A model generated the notes under the pieces. That model was not told the DNA's origin. It did no database searches and saw only the letters and a program-made list of their open reading frames with translations. A DNA stretch of 64,000 bases, from contig CALLPI010000004.1 in assembly GCA_938015595.1 (NCBI GenBank), positions 310,001 through 374,000 on the forward strand, in the 5' to 3' direction. This DNA comes from an uncultured Saprospiraceae bacterium (lineage in GTDB: Bacteria; Bacteroidota; Bacteroidia; Chitinophagales; Saprospiraceae). Position 1 is the first letter of the stretch, and each line of letters begins with the position of its first letter. A program made the position numbers and the translations under genes. Below are positions 34,059 through 43,417 of this stretch, one piece after another.

Positions 34059-35858
34059 ATGTCAAACAAGCATACGAACTCCTTGGACACCCCCCCAAGG
34101 CTCCGTCTCAGCAAGGAAAGCCTTCGTCGGGCGCTCAAAATTTTTAGCTACGTACTGCCCTACAAGTGGGCGTTCATTGGCGGTATGATTTTTCTGGTGT
34201 TGGGCAGCTTGTTGTTTTTGGGTATTATGAGCCTGCCGGGGCAGATATTGAACGTCATCAGCGGGCAGGCGCCGGCTGGTCTTACGCTGAACCGCATCTT
34301 TTTGCTGCTGCTGGTGTTGCTGGCCGTGCAGAGCCTGTTTTCTTACTTGCGCGTGCAGTTATTTGCCGTAGTAAGCGAGAGAAGCCTGGCTCGGTTGCGC
34401 CGAGACCTATACGAAAAACTCATCACGTTGCGCATCCCGTTTTTCGAGGAGCACCGAGTGGGTGAAATCACCAGCCGTATGACCAACGACGTGACTCAGG
34501 TACAGGGCGTAGTGTCGGTCACTCTGGCCGAGTTTATCCGCCAGATTATTATGCTGTTGGGAGCAGTAGCGCTCATCATTATGCGGCTCAAAGGCTTGGT
34601 ACTTATCATGTTTGCCACAGTACCGGTGGTGGTGTTGCTGGCGTTGTTCTTCGGGCGCTATATTCGCAAGTTGATGAAAGCCAGACAAGACCAACTGGCA
34701 CAGACCAACGTGATTGTAGAAGAAACCATGCAGAGCATTCAATCTGTGAAGGCCTACACAAACGAAGGATTTGAACTAAACCGCTACGTGGCACAGTTGG
34801 ATGTAGCTGTGCACACAGCACTGCGAGCGGCGCATGCGCGCGGATTATTTGCCGCGTTTATCATTTTCGCAATGTTTGGCGCGCTATTTTTCATCATCTG
34901 GCGGGCAGCGCTGCTGGTCATGAATGGTACACTGCTGCCGGGGCATTTGCTTGACTTTGCCGTGTATGCCTCTATCATTGGTGGAGCCATAGCCAGTGCA
35001 GCGAGTTTTTATACCGAAATTGTATCGGCTGTGGGGGCTACGGAGCGCATCCTGGAGATACTGGAGCAACCCTCCGAGATGGAACTGGAGCAAACTGGGG
35101 CTGCAGAGCCTGTTCGGCTGGCCGGACATGTGCAGCTTAAGGAGGTATATTTTTCCTACCCTACGCGCAAAGATGTACAAGTGCTCAAGGGCATAAGTAT
35201 GGACATTAAGCCAGGGCAGCGTGTGGCCTTGGTAGGGCCCAGTGGAGCGGGTAAGTCTACCATAGTGCAGTTGTTGCTGCAGTTTTATCAGCCCGACAGC
35301 GGGCAAATCCTTATAGACGGCAAACCCGCCGCCGACTATGACCTGCGCGCTTATCGGAGCAACATTGCCATTGTGCCCCAGGAGGTGTTGCTCTTTGGCG
35401 GTACCATCCGCGACAACATCCGCTATGGCCGCCCTGACGCCACCGAGGCCGAGATTATAGACGCTGCCCGGCAAGCCAACGCCTGGGAGTTCATCAGTGC
35501 CTTCCCCGACGGGCTGGACACTATCGTGGGCGAGCGAGGTGTAAAACTATCCGGCGGCCAACGCCAACGAGTGGCCATTGCGCGCGCTATTCTCAAAGAC
35601 CCCGCCATACTCTTGCTGGATGAAGCCACCTCCAGCCTGGATGCTGAATCAGAAAGAATGGTACAAGACGCGCTGGATGTACTCATGCAAGGGCGCACTT
35701 CGCTCATTATCGCCCATCGGCTATCCACTATCCGAGAGGCCGACTGCATCTATGTCATTGAGCACGGGCGTATTGCAGAACAGGGTAGCCACCACGAGTT
35801 GAGCGTGATAGAAGGCGGCCTCTACAACAGTCTGGCCAGGCTTCAATTGGGAGTGTAG
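34059..35858 (+). CDS. ABC exporter, MsbA-like half transporter
   Basis: A 599-residue fusion of a six-helix membrane domain (about residues 30-330) and an ATPase domain (about 355-599). The ATPase motifs are complete: Walker A GPSGAGKST (about 393-401), the ABC signature LSGGQRQRVAIARA (about 497), Walker B ILLLDEATS (about 516) and the H-loop IIAHRLS. Proteins of this shape export lipids such as lipid A, or peptides and drugs. MsbA-type is a fair match by layout, but the substrate cannot be told. Confidence 0.92.
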   Translation: MSNKHTNSLDTPPRLRLSKESLRRALKIFSYVLPYKWAFIGGMIFLVLGSLLFLGIMSLPGQILNVISGQAPAGLTLNRIFLLLLVLLAVQSLFSYLRVQLFAVVSERSLARLRRDLYEKLITLRIPFFEEHRVGEITSRMTNDVTQVQGVVSVTLAEFIRQIIMLLGAVALIIMRLKGLVLIMFATVPVVVLLALFFGRYIRKLMKARQDQLAQTNVIVEETMQSIQSVKAYTNEGFELNRYVAQLDVAVHTALRAAHARGLFAAFIIFAMFGALFFIIWRAALLVMNGTLLPGHLLDFAVYASIIGGAIASAASFYTEIVSAVGATERILEILEQPSEMELEQTGAAEPVRLAGHVQLKEVYFSYPTRKDVQVLKGISMDIKPGQRVALVGPSGAGKSTIVQLLLQFYQPDSGQILIDGKPAADYDLRAYRSNIAIVPQEVLLFGGTIRDNIRYGRPDATEAEIIDAARQANAWEFISAFPDGLDTIVGERGVKLSGGQRQRVAIARAILKDPAILLLDEATSSLDAESERMVQDALDVLMQGRTSLIIAHRLSTIREADCIYVIEHGRIAEQGSHHELSVIEGGLYNSLARLQLGV

Positions 35859-35975
35859 GGCGCGGCGTATGGGGGTGCAAGGCGTCGCATTGTCAGTAGC
35901 ACAGCCCTTGCCTTTTTTGCAAGTACTGGACGCTTGCGGCCTACAGCTCAATAAACTTTAAATCTAACGCTTCTG

Positions 35976-36503
35976 ATGAAAACCCAACTCATAGGCATTG
36001 TCGCTGTAGCGCTGATCATAGCCGTGTTGATGCTGTACGTGCTGGAGTTTGACCAACTTGACCGCACCTTGGATGCCGGGAGGCTGGTGCGGCGGGCAGT
36101 ATGGATTGGAGCAGGGTTGGGCGTGGTGGTGGGCATTCTGCTGGCGCGGCTCGCAAAATCTTCCGAAGACCGCCTTCCCTTCTTCTTCGGGGCGTTTCTG
36201 GTATGCATGCTGCTGGCGCCGCTGGCCGGAAGTATTAGCAATCGGCTCATGGCGGATCTGCAGGTGCAGGAGGTATTGGTAGAGTTTCACCTGGAGGAGG
36301 TGTTCTATACTGGGGTTTATGGTTTTTTGCTCGGCAGCAAGCCCGAACCTCGCTATCGCTCCTTTTTCTATTGGGGCAGGCGAATGTACAAGATACAAAC
36401 TCGACAACCAATATTCCAGGGGTATTACCGCGGCGACAAAGTGAACTTGCCTTTGCATAGAGGGTTCTGGGGTTTTTATTTCATTCCAAAACTCCACGCA
36501 TGA
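35976..36503 (+). CDS. Membrane protein of unknown function
   Basis: A 175-residue protein with three hydrophobic helices (about residues 3-23, 41-61 and 70-90), then a soluble C-terminal part with many Arg, Tyr and Phe residues (YRSFFYWGRRMYKIQTRQP). No family is recognised. Its last four bases (ATGA) overlap the start of murB, so the two are translationally coupled. This suggests a link with the cell envelope but does not prove it. Confidence 0.7.
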   Translation: MKTQLIGIVAVALIIAVLMLYVLEFDQLDRTLDAGRLVRRAVWIGAGLGVVVGILLARLAKSSEDRLPFFFGAFLVCMLLAPLAGSISNRLMADLQVQEVLVEFHLEEVFYTGVYGFLLGSKPEPRYRSFFYWGRRMYKIQTRQPIFQGYYRGDKVNLPLHRGFWGFYFIPKLHA

Positions 36504-37516
36504 ACTGGCAATACGATGTACCGCTGCGCAGGCTGCACACTTTTGGCGTGGACGTAAGAGCCTCGAAGTACGCCGTTGTACATTCGGTGGGTGAACTTGC
36601 GGAATGTGTACGGCAAATGCAAGGCGAACCACTTCGCTTGCTGGGCGGCGGAAGCAATATACTGCTCACCGGCGATGTAGAGACCCCTTTGTTGCATGTG
36701 TGCATACCTGGCAGGCAGGTAGAGGGGCCGTATGGCAACGACGAATTACTGGTGTGGGCAGGCGCGGGCGAAAACTGGCACAAGTTTGTGCAGTGGTGTT
36801 TGCAGCAAGACTTGGGTGGGCTGGAGAACCTCTCGCTCATTCCTGGCAGCGTAGGCGCAGCGCCCATCCAAAACATTGGCGCATACGGCGTAGAACTGGC
36901 CGAGGTGTTTGATCACCTGGAAGCATTGGACCTCCAGACTGGCCAACTCCTGGTAATGGACCGGCAAGACTGTGCCTTTGGCTATCGCGATAGTTTTTTC
37001 AAACGAGCAGGCCTGGGGCGCTTTGCCATTACAAAGGTATTTTTCAGACTTCGCGCCCGGGATCATCGCATTCGCTGCGACTACGGTGCCATCAGGGATA
37101 CGCTAAAGGATATGGGCGTGGACAAGCCGAGCATTCAGGAGGTAGCTCAAGCAGTGATCCGCATTCGCCAGAGCAAACTGCCCGACCCTGCTGAGCTGGG
37201 CAATGCTGGTAGCTTTTTCAAAAATCCCGAAGTAAGTGCCGAACAAGCTCAGTGCTTACGGGAGGCTTACCCCCAGATGCCTCAATACCCCCAGCCTGAC
37301 GGGCGCGTAAAAGTGCCTGCTGGCTGGCTTATAGAGCAGTGCGGCTGGAAGGGCTATCGAGAAGGCGATGCCGGCTGTTATGAAAAACAGGCCTTAGTAT
37401 TGGTGAATTACGGCTATGCTACCGGCGCCGACATTCTGCACCTGGCACAACGCATTACCGCTTCGGTACAGGAGCGCTTCGGCATAGTCATCGCGCCGGA
37501 GGTAAACATCTGGTAG
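36500..37516 (+). CDS. murB: UDP-N-acetylenolpyruvoylglucosamine reductase
   Basis: A 338-residue FAD enzyme that makes UDP-MurNAc, the second committed step of peptidoglycan synthesis. Landmarks: PLRRLHTFGVDVRA near the N-terminus, FAD-binding LRLLGGGSNILLTGD (about 46), LSLIPGSVGAAPIQNIGAYG (about 112-131), the Arg in FGYRDSFFK, and GSFFKNP containing the catalytic Ser (about 239). The C-terminus ends with the catalytic Glu (PEVNIW). It is the E. coli-like type I enzyme with an inserted segment. It overlaps the upstream gene by four bases. Confidence 0.95.
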   Translation: MNWQYDVPLRRLHTFGVDVRASKYAVVHSVGELAECVRQMQGEPLRLLGGGSNILLTGDVETPLLHVCIPGRQVEGPYGNDELLVWAGAGENWHKFVQWCLQQDLGGLENLSLIPGSVGAAPIQNIGAYGVELAEVFDHLEALDLQTGQLLVMDRQDCAFGYRDSFFKRAGLGRFAITKVFFRLRARDHRIRCDYGAIRDTLKDMGVDKPSIQEVAQAVIRIRQSKLPDPAELGNAGSFFKNPEVSAEQAQCLREAYPQMPQYPQPDGRVKVPAGWLIEQCGWKGYREGDAGCYEKQALVLVNYGYATGADILHLAQRITASVQERFGIVIAPEVNIW

Positions 37517-37523
37517 CCAGTGC

Positions 37524-38594
37524 TCACGATACCTCCTCAGCCTTAAGGCGCTCGGTATTATCAGCCATTTGCAGGGCTTCGATGACCTCATCGAGTTTGC
37601 CGTCCAGGATTATGTCCAGGTTGTAGAGCGTGAGGTTGATGCGGTGGTCGGTCAGGCGGTTTTGCGGAAAGTTGTAGGTGCGGATTTTTTCGGAGCGATC
37701 GCCGGAACCCACGATGGATTTGCGCTGGGAAGCCATGGCGGACTGCACTTTTTCCTGCTCCATTTCCTGCAGTTTTTGGTAGAGGCGTTGCAGGGCAATC
37801 TCGCGGTTTTGGTGCTGGGACCGCGCTTCGGTGCTTTCGGTCACAATGCCAGTGGGCAAGTGGGTGAAGCGCACACCTGACTCGGTTTTGTTGACGTGCT
37901 GACCGCCGGCACCACTGGCGCGGAAAGTGTCCACTTTAAGGTCGGATTTCTGGATGTTCACGTCTTCCATTTCCAGCTTGGGCATAACGGCTACTGTAGC
38001 CGCCGAGGTATGGATACGCCCCTGGGATTCAGTTTTGGGCACGCGTTGCACGCGGTGCGTACCGGATTCAAACTTGAGCTTGCCGTACACTTCGTCGCCG
38101 CTTACCTCTAGGATGAGCCGGTCGTAGCCGCCCACGGTACCTTCATTGACGTCCAGCACTTCTACCTTCCACCCCTGGGCATCGAAGTAGCGCTGGTACA
38201 TGCGGTAGAGATCGCCGGCGAAGAGGGCGGCCTCATCGCCGCCAGTGCCAGCACGTATTTCAAAAAGTACGTCTTTGTCGTCATTGGGGTCTTTAGGAAT
38301 GAGGAGTACGCGCAGGCGCTCTTCGAGTACAAGGCGTTTTTGAGCCAGTTCCGCCAGTTCTTCTTGAGCCATGGCTCGGATGTCGGGATCTTCGTCGCGT
38401 AGCATAGCTCGGGTCGCTGCTTCAGCGGAAGTTGTGTGTTGCCATTCTTCGAAGGCGTCTACCACAGGCTTGAGCTTTTTGTAGTCTTTGCTTAGTTTGC
38501 GGTAGCGGTCAGTATCGGCCAGCACAGCGGGGTCTGCCAGTTGCTCCTCCAGATACAAGTATCGTTCTTTTATAGCTTCTAACTTCTCGGTCAT
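37524..38594 (-). CDS. prfA: Peptide chain release factor 1
   Basis: A 356-residue release factor that reads UAA and UAG. The conserved GTGGDEA is near residue 114 and the catalytic GGQ motif is in RASGAGGQHVNKTES (near 230). The start at 38594 (MTEKLEAIKE) has the family N-terminus; the open frame to 38699 does not. It converges with murB, the stops being seven bases apart, and diverges from tsaB. Confidence 0.97.
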   Translation of the reverse strand: MTEKLEAIKERYLYLEEQLADPAVLADTDRYRKLSKDYKKLKPVVDAFEEWQHTTSAEAATRAMLRDEDPDIRAMAQEELAELAQKRLVLEERLRVLLIPKDPNDDKDVLFEIRAGTGGDEAALFAGDLYRMYQRYFDAQGWKVEVLDVNEGTVGGYDRLILEVSGDEVYGKLKFESGTHRVQRVPKTESQGRIHTSAATVAVMPKLEMEDVNIQKSDLKVDTFRASGAGGQHVNKTESGVRFTHLPTGIVTESTEARSQHQNREIALQRLYQKLQEMEQEKVQSAMASQRKSIVGSGDRSEKIRTYNFPQNRLTDHRINLTLYNLDIILDGKLDEVIEALQMADNTERLKAEEVS

Positions 38595-38761
38595 AGATTT
38601 TCGGGTGATAAAAACAAAGTTGCCGGCGCGCAACCTGCTAAAAAGTCGCAATCGAGACGCGTTGGCACTAAAGCGTGACAGTGCAAGAAAGCGCCACAAA
38701 GTTAAGTTGCAACGTTCACAACAAAGAACTTTCTTTGCAGGTTCAACTACAAAACTTACCC

Positions 38762-39451
38762 ATGCGCGAACCGCTGCTGCTTTTGCTAGAAACCGCTACT
38801 GAGGTATGCTCGATAGGAGTGGCGCGCGGCCGTGAGCTACTCGGCTTGCAGGAAAGCCCGCCCGGCCAAGACCACGCTGCGATAATCACGCTTTACATTG
38901 AGGCCGTGATGGAGCAAGCCGGTCATGCCCTGGCGGAGCTAGATGCCATAGTGGTAAGCGACGGCCCAGGGTCTTACACTTCACTGCGCATTGGTGCTGC
39001 GACGGCTAAGGGCATTTGTTTTGCCCTGCAAAAGCCTCTGCTGGCGGTGGATACTTTGCAATCGTTGGCTGAAGCGTGCAAGGCGCTGGCACCGGGCTGC
39101 CGCGCGTACTGCCCTATGATAGACGCGCGCCGCATGGAGGTCTATACGGCATTGTTTGACGAGGCTCTGCGACGACTATGGGATACGCAAGCCATGGTGC
39201 TCCGGGCGGAGATGTTTCAGGGCGTACCCAATCCGGTAGCCATTTGCGGCAGTGGAGCAGCCAAGGCCTTGCCCTTGTTTGCGCAGGGTGGAGTCCATCA
39301 CATATCGCTAAAGTGCTCAGCAACTTATTTGATTGCGCAGGCTCTGAATGCCTGGCATCGGCAAGATTTCCAGGACATAGCCTATTATGTGCCCATGTAC
39401 CTCAAGCCGCCTAACATCACGATACCTAAGCCACGTATTTCTCCTGCTTGA
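38762..39451 (+). CDS. tsaB: tRNA threonylcarbamoyladenosine biosynthesis protein TsaB
   Basis: A 229-residue protein of the ASKHA fold needed, with TsaD, TsaE and TsaC, to make t6A37 in tRNAs that read ANN codons. Landmarks: LLLETATEVCSIGVARG at the start, DAIVVSDGPGSYTSLRIGAATAKG (about residues 60-83) and YCPMIDARRMEVY (about 117-129). The start at 38762 (MREPLLLL) is preferred over 38675. The promoter region is shared with the divergent prfA. Confidence 0.93.
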   Translation: MREPLLLLLETATEVCSIGVARGRELLGLQESPPGQDHAAIITLYIEAVMEQAGHALAELDAIVVSDGPGSYTSLRIGAATAKGICFALQKPLLAVDTLQSLAEACKALAPGCRAYCPMIDARRMEVYTALFDEALRRLWDTQAMVLRAEMFQGVPNPVAICGSGAAKALPLFAQGGVHHISLKCSATYLIAQALNAWHRQDFQDIAYYVPMYLKPPNITIPKPRISPA

Positions 39452-39475
39452 ATGACTTTTTTCAATTGAATTGCC

Positions 39476-40075
39476 ATGTTCTATGCATTCAAAGGATTCT
39501 ACCCGGTAGTGCACCCCAGCGCGTTTGTGCATCCACAGGCTGCAGTGACCGGCAATGTTGTCATCGGCCGCGATGTATATATAGGCCCGGGTGCAGCCTT
39601 GCGCGGCGACTGGGGTGGCATCGTCATAGCTGACGGTTGCAACGTGCAGGAGAACTGCACCATCCACATGTTTCCGGGCATCACGGTATATCTGCAAGAG
39701 GGCGCGCACATTGGGCACGGCGCCGTCATCCACGGTGCGCACATTGGGCGCAATGTGCTGGTGGGCATGAATGCCGTGGTGATGGACGAAGCCGAAATTG
39801 GCGACGAATGCATTATTGGTGCGCTGAGTTTTGTCAAAGCCGGGGAGAAAATTCCGCCGCGCAGTTTGGTGGCCGGTAATCCGGCACGTATCCTCAAAAG
39901 TGTAAGCGACGATATGCTGGCCTGGAAAACCCAAGGCACCCGTCTGTATCAGATGCTGCCTGCTGAATGCCATGCCTCACTCATACCCTGTGAGCCACTT
40001 GCCGAACTACCTGCCGACCGCCCGGCGCAGGAGGTGCTGTACAGCCCCTGGCGAAGTTTGCAAAAGGAGAAATGA
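39476..40075 (+). CDS. Gamma-carbonic anhydrase-family left-handed beta-helix protein (PaaY-like)
   Basis: A 199-residue protein built of hexapeptide repeats (VVIGRDVYIGPGAALRG, ADGCNVQENCTIHMFPG, IGHGAVIHGAHIGRNVLVGMNAVV). The metal-binding His residues of this family are present (HMFPG, HIGHGAVIHG). It is close to the PaaY/CaiE type of gamma-carbonic anhydrases. PaaY hydrolyses blocked CoA thioesters in phenylacetate breakdown, but no paa genes are nearby, so a general carbonic anhydrase or thioesterase role is as likely. It follows tsaB by 24 bp. Confidence 0.88.
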   Translation: MFYAFKGFYPVVHPSAFVHPQAAVTGNVVIGRDVYIGPGAALRGDWGGIVIADGCNVQENCTIHMFPGITVYLQEGAHIGHGAVIHGAHIGRNVLVGMNAVVMDEAEIGDECIIGALSFVKAGEKIPPRSLVAGNPARILKSVSDDMLAWKTQGTRLYQMLPAECHASLIPCEPLAELPADRPAQEVLYSPWRSLQKEK

Positions 40076-40121
40076 CGCTTGCCTAGCACAGAAAATATGC
40101 TCAATATTGTATGGCAAAAGT

Positions 40122-41414
40122 ATGGCAACTATGAAGCAAATTGTACTTCTGGCAACTATCGGGCTACTGACCGCAAAGATTGGCGCAGCGCAGCGCCACA
40201 GTAGTGCCACCCTGGCTATACCCAGGCTATTGCCTGAGGAACAAACGGTATTGCAGTTTTTGCCCATTCGCAACGCTGAGCCTTTCATTGCGTGGGCTGT
40301 GGCATGGCGAGGCGAGGATCATACCATGCAAGTGCGTTTTTCAGACAATGAAAGCCGTTGGACGTCCGAGTGGATTACCGTACAACCTGACCCTCATACC
40401 CACCTCGACCCCGCAGGGCGCAAGGTGAGCTACCTGCGGTTTGAACCGGCTCAAATGGCGTACATGCAAGTGCGCACTAGTGCCAAGGTGAGCGATATAC
40501 TATTTCACTTTTACAGCCCAGGGGCCTCTGACGCGCCTTCTCCGGCTACTCAGGCCGAGCAAGCGCTGGCTTGCCCCTGCCCACAGCCGGGCTTTCAAAG
40601 GCGTAATCAGTGGTGCCCTGCTGGCAACTGCCCGCCGCATCTTAATCCTTCTTACACTAACGTGACTCACCTCATTGTGCACCACTCGGCTGGTACTAAT
40701 ACGGCCAGTGACTGGGCCGCCGTAGTGCGTTCCATCTGGAATTTTCACGTCAATATCAACGGCTGGGCCGATATTGGCTACAACTGGCTCATTGATCCCA
40801 ATGGTGTGCTCTACGAAGGCCGCGGCGACAATGTAGTGGGCGCGCACTTCTGTGGTACCAATGGAGGCACTGCCGGCATTTGCCTACTTGGCGATTTTAC
40901 CCAACAGATGCCTACAGCAGAGGCTTTGAACCAGCTACGCGACTTACTGGCCTGGAAAATATGCGCCATCAATGTCAATCCCTTGAGTACAGCCTTACAC
41001 AACAGTTCTGGCTTAGTGTTACACCGCATATCCGGGCATCAGGATGGCTGCAACACTGCCTGCCCTGGCAATGCGTTTTACCCTATGCTGCCAGCCTTGC
41101 GCCAAGCAGTAGCCAACTACATTGACCAAATATGCAATGCCACACACACGCGCCCCGACGCCACTGACCGTGCTGCCGCTTTGGTCGTGTACCCCAATCC
41201 TGCCAGGCAGACGCTCACGGTACGCATTGCGGAATGGCCTGGCGCCTGGATGAGCATTTTGCTATTGGATGGCCGCCTGGCGCAGGCGCCGCAATGGGTG
41301 GCTGGCCAAGGCGAGCAGGAAATTTCGGTAGCGCATCTGCCCGCGGGCGTGTATTACTTGCAATTGCGCTATCCCTCCGGCCAGCAGACCAGCACGCTCT
41401 TTATCAAACAATAG
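40122..41414 (+). CDS. Secreted PGRP/amidase-type peptidoglycan hydrolase with T9SS tail
   Basis: A 430-residue protein. A signal peptide (MATMKQIVLLATIGLLTAKIG, cleaved near GAAQ) is followed by a beta-rich N-terminal domain (about residues 35-140). The amidase domain (about 175-335) reads THLIVHHSAG (first Zn His), NGWADIGYNWLID, YEGRGDNVVGAH, and SGHQDGCNTACPG (His and Cys Zn ligands), as in PGRP/N-acetylmuramoyl-L-alanine amidases. The last 75 residues (VVYPNPARQTLTVRI...HLPAGVYYLQLRY) are a type A T9SS sorting domain. It is secreted and cleaves peptidoglycan, perhaps of other bacteria. The start at 40131 is also possible. Confidence 0.92.
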   Translation: MATMKQIVLLATIGLLTAKIGAAQRHSSATLAIPRLLPEEQTVLQFLPIRNAEPFIAWAVAWRGEDHTMQVRFSDNESRWTSEWITVQPDPHTHLDPAGRKVSYLRFEPAQMAYMQVRTSAKVSDILFHFYSPGASDAPSPATQAEQALACPCPQPGFQRRNQWCPAGNCPPHLNPSYTNVTHLIVHHSAGTNTASDWAAVVRSIWNFHVNINGWADIGYNWLIDPNGVLYEGRGDNVVGAHFCGTNGGTAGICLLGDFTQQMPTAEALNQLRDLLAWKICAINVNPLSTALHNSSGLVLHRISGHQDGCNTACPGNAFYPMLPALRQAVANYIDQICNATHTRPDATDRAAALVVYPNPARQTLTVRIAEWPGAWMSILLLDGRLAQAPQWVAGQGEQEISVAHLPAGVYYLQLRYPSGQQTSTLFIKQ

Positions 41415-41416
41415 CC

Positions 41417-42274
41417 ATGCTGCACCCCCGCGAACCATATCTGAACGAGCTGATGTTGCACGCCCGGCAGTTTGCAGAAGCCAGAGACGTCTATAATGCT
41501 GCCAAACTACTGCGTCGCATTACCAGGCTGGCGCCGGAATGGTGGGAGCCTCACGCCGAACTGGCCGAACTCTACAAGCGCCAGGGTGAGTGGAAAGCTA
41601 TGATGCACTTTGCCAAGCGCGCCGCAGCCCTGCAAGCTACCAACCCCGATGCCTGGCGTAACCTGGCCATTGCCGCCACGGCGCTCAAGAAAAATCGCAT
41701 CGTCAAAACTGTTTGGAAAAAGTTTGGTGTGGTAACCCCCAACCCCGACCGGCGCAGTATTGTAGCCTTAAGGGCGCCCAGTGGCCAGCAATTCGAAATC
41801 CTCTGGGCACACCCCTTGGACCCCGCGCGAGCTGTGCTCACCAGTATCCCCTATCCCGCTTCAGGGTTGCGCTATCACGATGTCGTGCTTTACGATTTTC
41901 ATATCTGTGGGTACACCATGGCCGAGCGCCGGCGCTATCCGGTCTATGATTACCTGCGCATTTTACGGCATTCGCTGTTCAAAACTTTTTCCTGCATCGT
42001 ACATACTGCCGACAAAAAACCGCTCCGGGCCTTGGAGCGGCTTTGCCGGCAAGCCAACCTGGGCTTTGAAAACTGGACCAGCACTGCTCGCGCCATGCCC
42101 TTTCACGCTGAAAAGGCCCTGCCAGAGTTTTACTCTGCCACGGCATTAAGGACTTACGCGCCGGGTGAATCATTGATTGCCATTGCTGCTCATTGCCTGA
42201 CCGAAGCCGAAGCCGTACTATGCGACTGGCGGTTGATCACTTTGCACGAATATGAGGGCTTAGCGGAGGTGTAA
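41417..42274 (+). CDS. TPR-containing protein of unknown function
   Basis: A 285-residue protein starting 3 bp after the upstream stop, so probably coupled to the amidase gene. Residues about 18-100 make two or three TPR-like helix pairs (ARDVYNAAKLLRRITRLAPEWWEPHAELAELYKRQGEWKAMMHFAKRAAALQ region). After residue 120 it has a different domain (IVALRAPSGQQFEILWAHPLDPARAVLTSIPYP) that I do not recognise. It has no signal peptide, so it is cytoplasmic. Confidence 0.7.
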   Translation: MLHPREPYLNELMLHARQFAEARDVYNAAKLLRRITRLAPEWWEPHAELAELYKRQGEWKAMMHFAKRAAALQATNPDAWRNLAIAATALKKNRIVKTVWKKFGVVTPNPDRRSIVALRAPSGQQFEILWAHPLDPARAVLTSIPYPASGLRYHDVVLYDFHICGYTMAERRRYPVYDYLRILRHSLFKTFSCIVHTADKKPLRALERLCRQANLGFENWTSTARAMPFHAEKALPEFYSATALRTYAPGESLIAIAAHCLTEAEAVLCDWRLITLHEYEGLAEV

Positions 42275-42310
42275 AAGACTGAAAGGGCGTTCGCGCATAA
42301 ATTGAAACGC

Positions 42311-43393
42311 ATGCAAGCAGATAAGGATAGTAACCCGGAACAGGTGTATGCCCCGCAAGACAAAAGCCAAGCCATGCGCTCCTCGCGCATTATTGTGCCG
42401 ATCCTACTGGGTGTGGCGGTGGTGTTGTATTTGTTCTGGCGGCAGTTCGACCCACAGGAATTTGCCCGCATAGAGTGGACGGCGCGCCTGGGCTGGTGGT
42501 TGCTGGCAGCCGTGGTGCTGGCTGTGGTTCGGCATGTGGCATACGCCTTGCGTCTTAAGGTACTGACGCATGGGGAGCTCGCCTTCGGGCAGTGCATTCG
42601 GTTGGTGTTTTTTTGGGAATTTGCTTCGGCAGTATCGCCTACTAGCGTGGGGGGGTCTGCAGTGGCGTTTTTCATCCTGAACCGAGAGAAACTCAGTATG
42701 GCCAAGGCCACAGCAGTGGTGCTTTACACCGTGGTATTGGATAGTTTGTTCTTGTTATTGTCATTGCCTATTTTTTATCTGATGATTGGCCCTGGTATTA
42801 TGCGCCCAGGGGCGACCACCTTTGTAGAAACAGGAGCTTGGGGGGTGTATTTTACTATTGCTTACGCTGCCATGCTGGGGTACAGTGGGCTATTTTTTTA
42901 TGGTATTTTCATAGGCCCGCAGCGGGTGAAGCGCTTCCTGGGCGTCATAACGTCATGGCGGCTGCTGCGGCGCTTCCGACGCAGGGTCATTACGTTGGGC
43001 AACGAGTTTGTACTAGCTTCCGGGGCGTTGCGCAGAGAAAGCCTGTGGTTTCACCTCGAGGCGTTTGGCTACACTATAGCTGCTTGGGCTCCGCGCTTTT
43101 TATTACTCAGTGCCATCATTATTGCTTTTGTGCCGGAATTGCCCTTGGATTTCTTCACGCAGTTGGAGTTGTATGCCCGGCTCAAAACTATGTTTTTCAT
43201 TATTGCCTTCAGCCCTACACCAGGAGGAGCGGGCTTGATTGAATTGCTGTTTGGCAGCTTTCTTGCCGATTATGTGCACAGCGGTACGCTCTCCACGGTG
43301 ATCGCCACGGTATGGCGCGGGCTGTCATATTACGTATACTTATTTGCAGGAGCGCTGCTGATTCCGGGGTGGCTGCGCAAAACGGCGGGTTGA
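42311..43393 (+). CDS. Lysylphosphatidylglycerol synthase-type flippase-like membrane protein
   Basis: A 360-residue protein with about eight helices, of the LPG_synthase_TM/UPF0104 type. The landmarks are WEFASAVSPTSVGGSAVAFFILNRE (about residues 103-127) and FSPTPGGAGLIELLFG (about 300-315). It lacks the soluble synthase domain, so it is the membrane half only; such proteins may move or bind lipids or work in glycan pathways. The frame extends to a TTG at 42302, but ATG 42311 is preferred. It is followed by the monoamine-oxidase-type gene, 24 bp away. Confidence 0.85.
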   Translation: MQADKDSNPEQVYAPQDKSQAMRSSRIIVPILLGVAVVLYLFWRQFDPQEFARIEWTARLGWWLLAAVVLAVVRHVAYALRLKVLTHGELAFGQCIRLVFFWEFASAVSPTSVGGSAVAFFILNREKLSMAKATAVVLYTVVLDSLFLLLSLPIFYLMIGPGIMRPGATTFVETGAWGVYFTIAYAAMLGYSGLFFYGIFIGPQRVKRFLGVITSWRLLRRFRRRVITLGNEFVLASGALRRESLWFHLEAFGYTIAAWAPRFLLLSAIIIAFVPELPLDFFTQLELYARLKTMFFIIAFSPTPGGAGLIELLFGSFLADYVHSGTLSTVIATVWRGLSYYVYLFAGALLIPGWLRKTAG

Positions 43394-43417
43394 GATCAAT
43401 TCTGATAATATGAAGCT

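Noticed and set aside
38675-38761. N-terminal extension of tsaB and other long ORF starts (ribD 3766, mnmA 24962, M29 53216)
   Set aside because: The extra residues do not match the protein families, and known N-terminal motifs begin at the later start codons.
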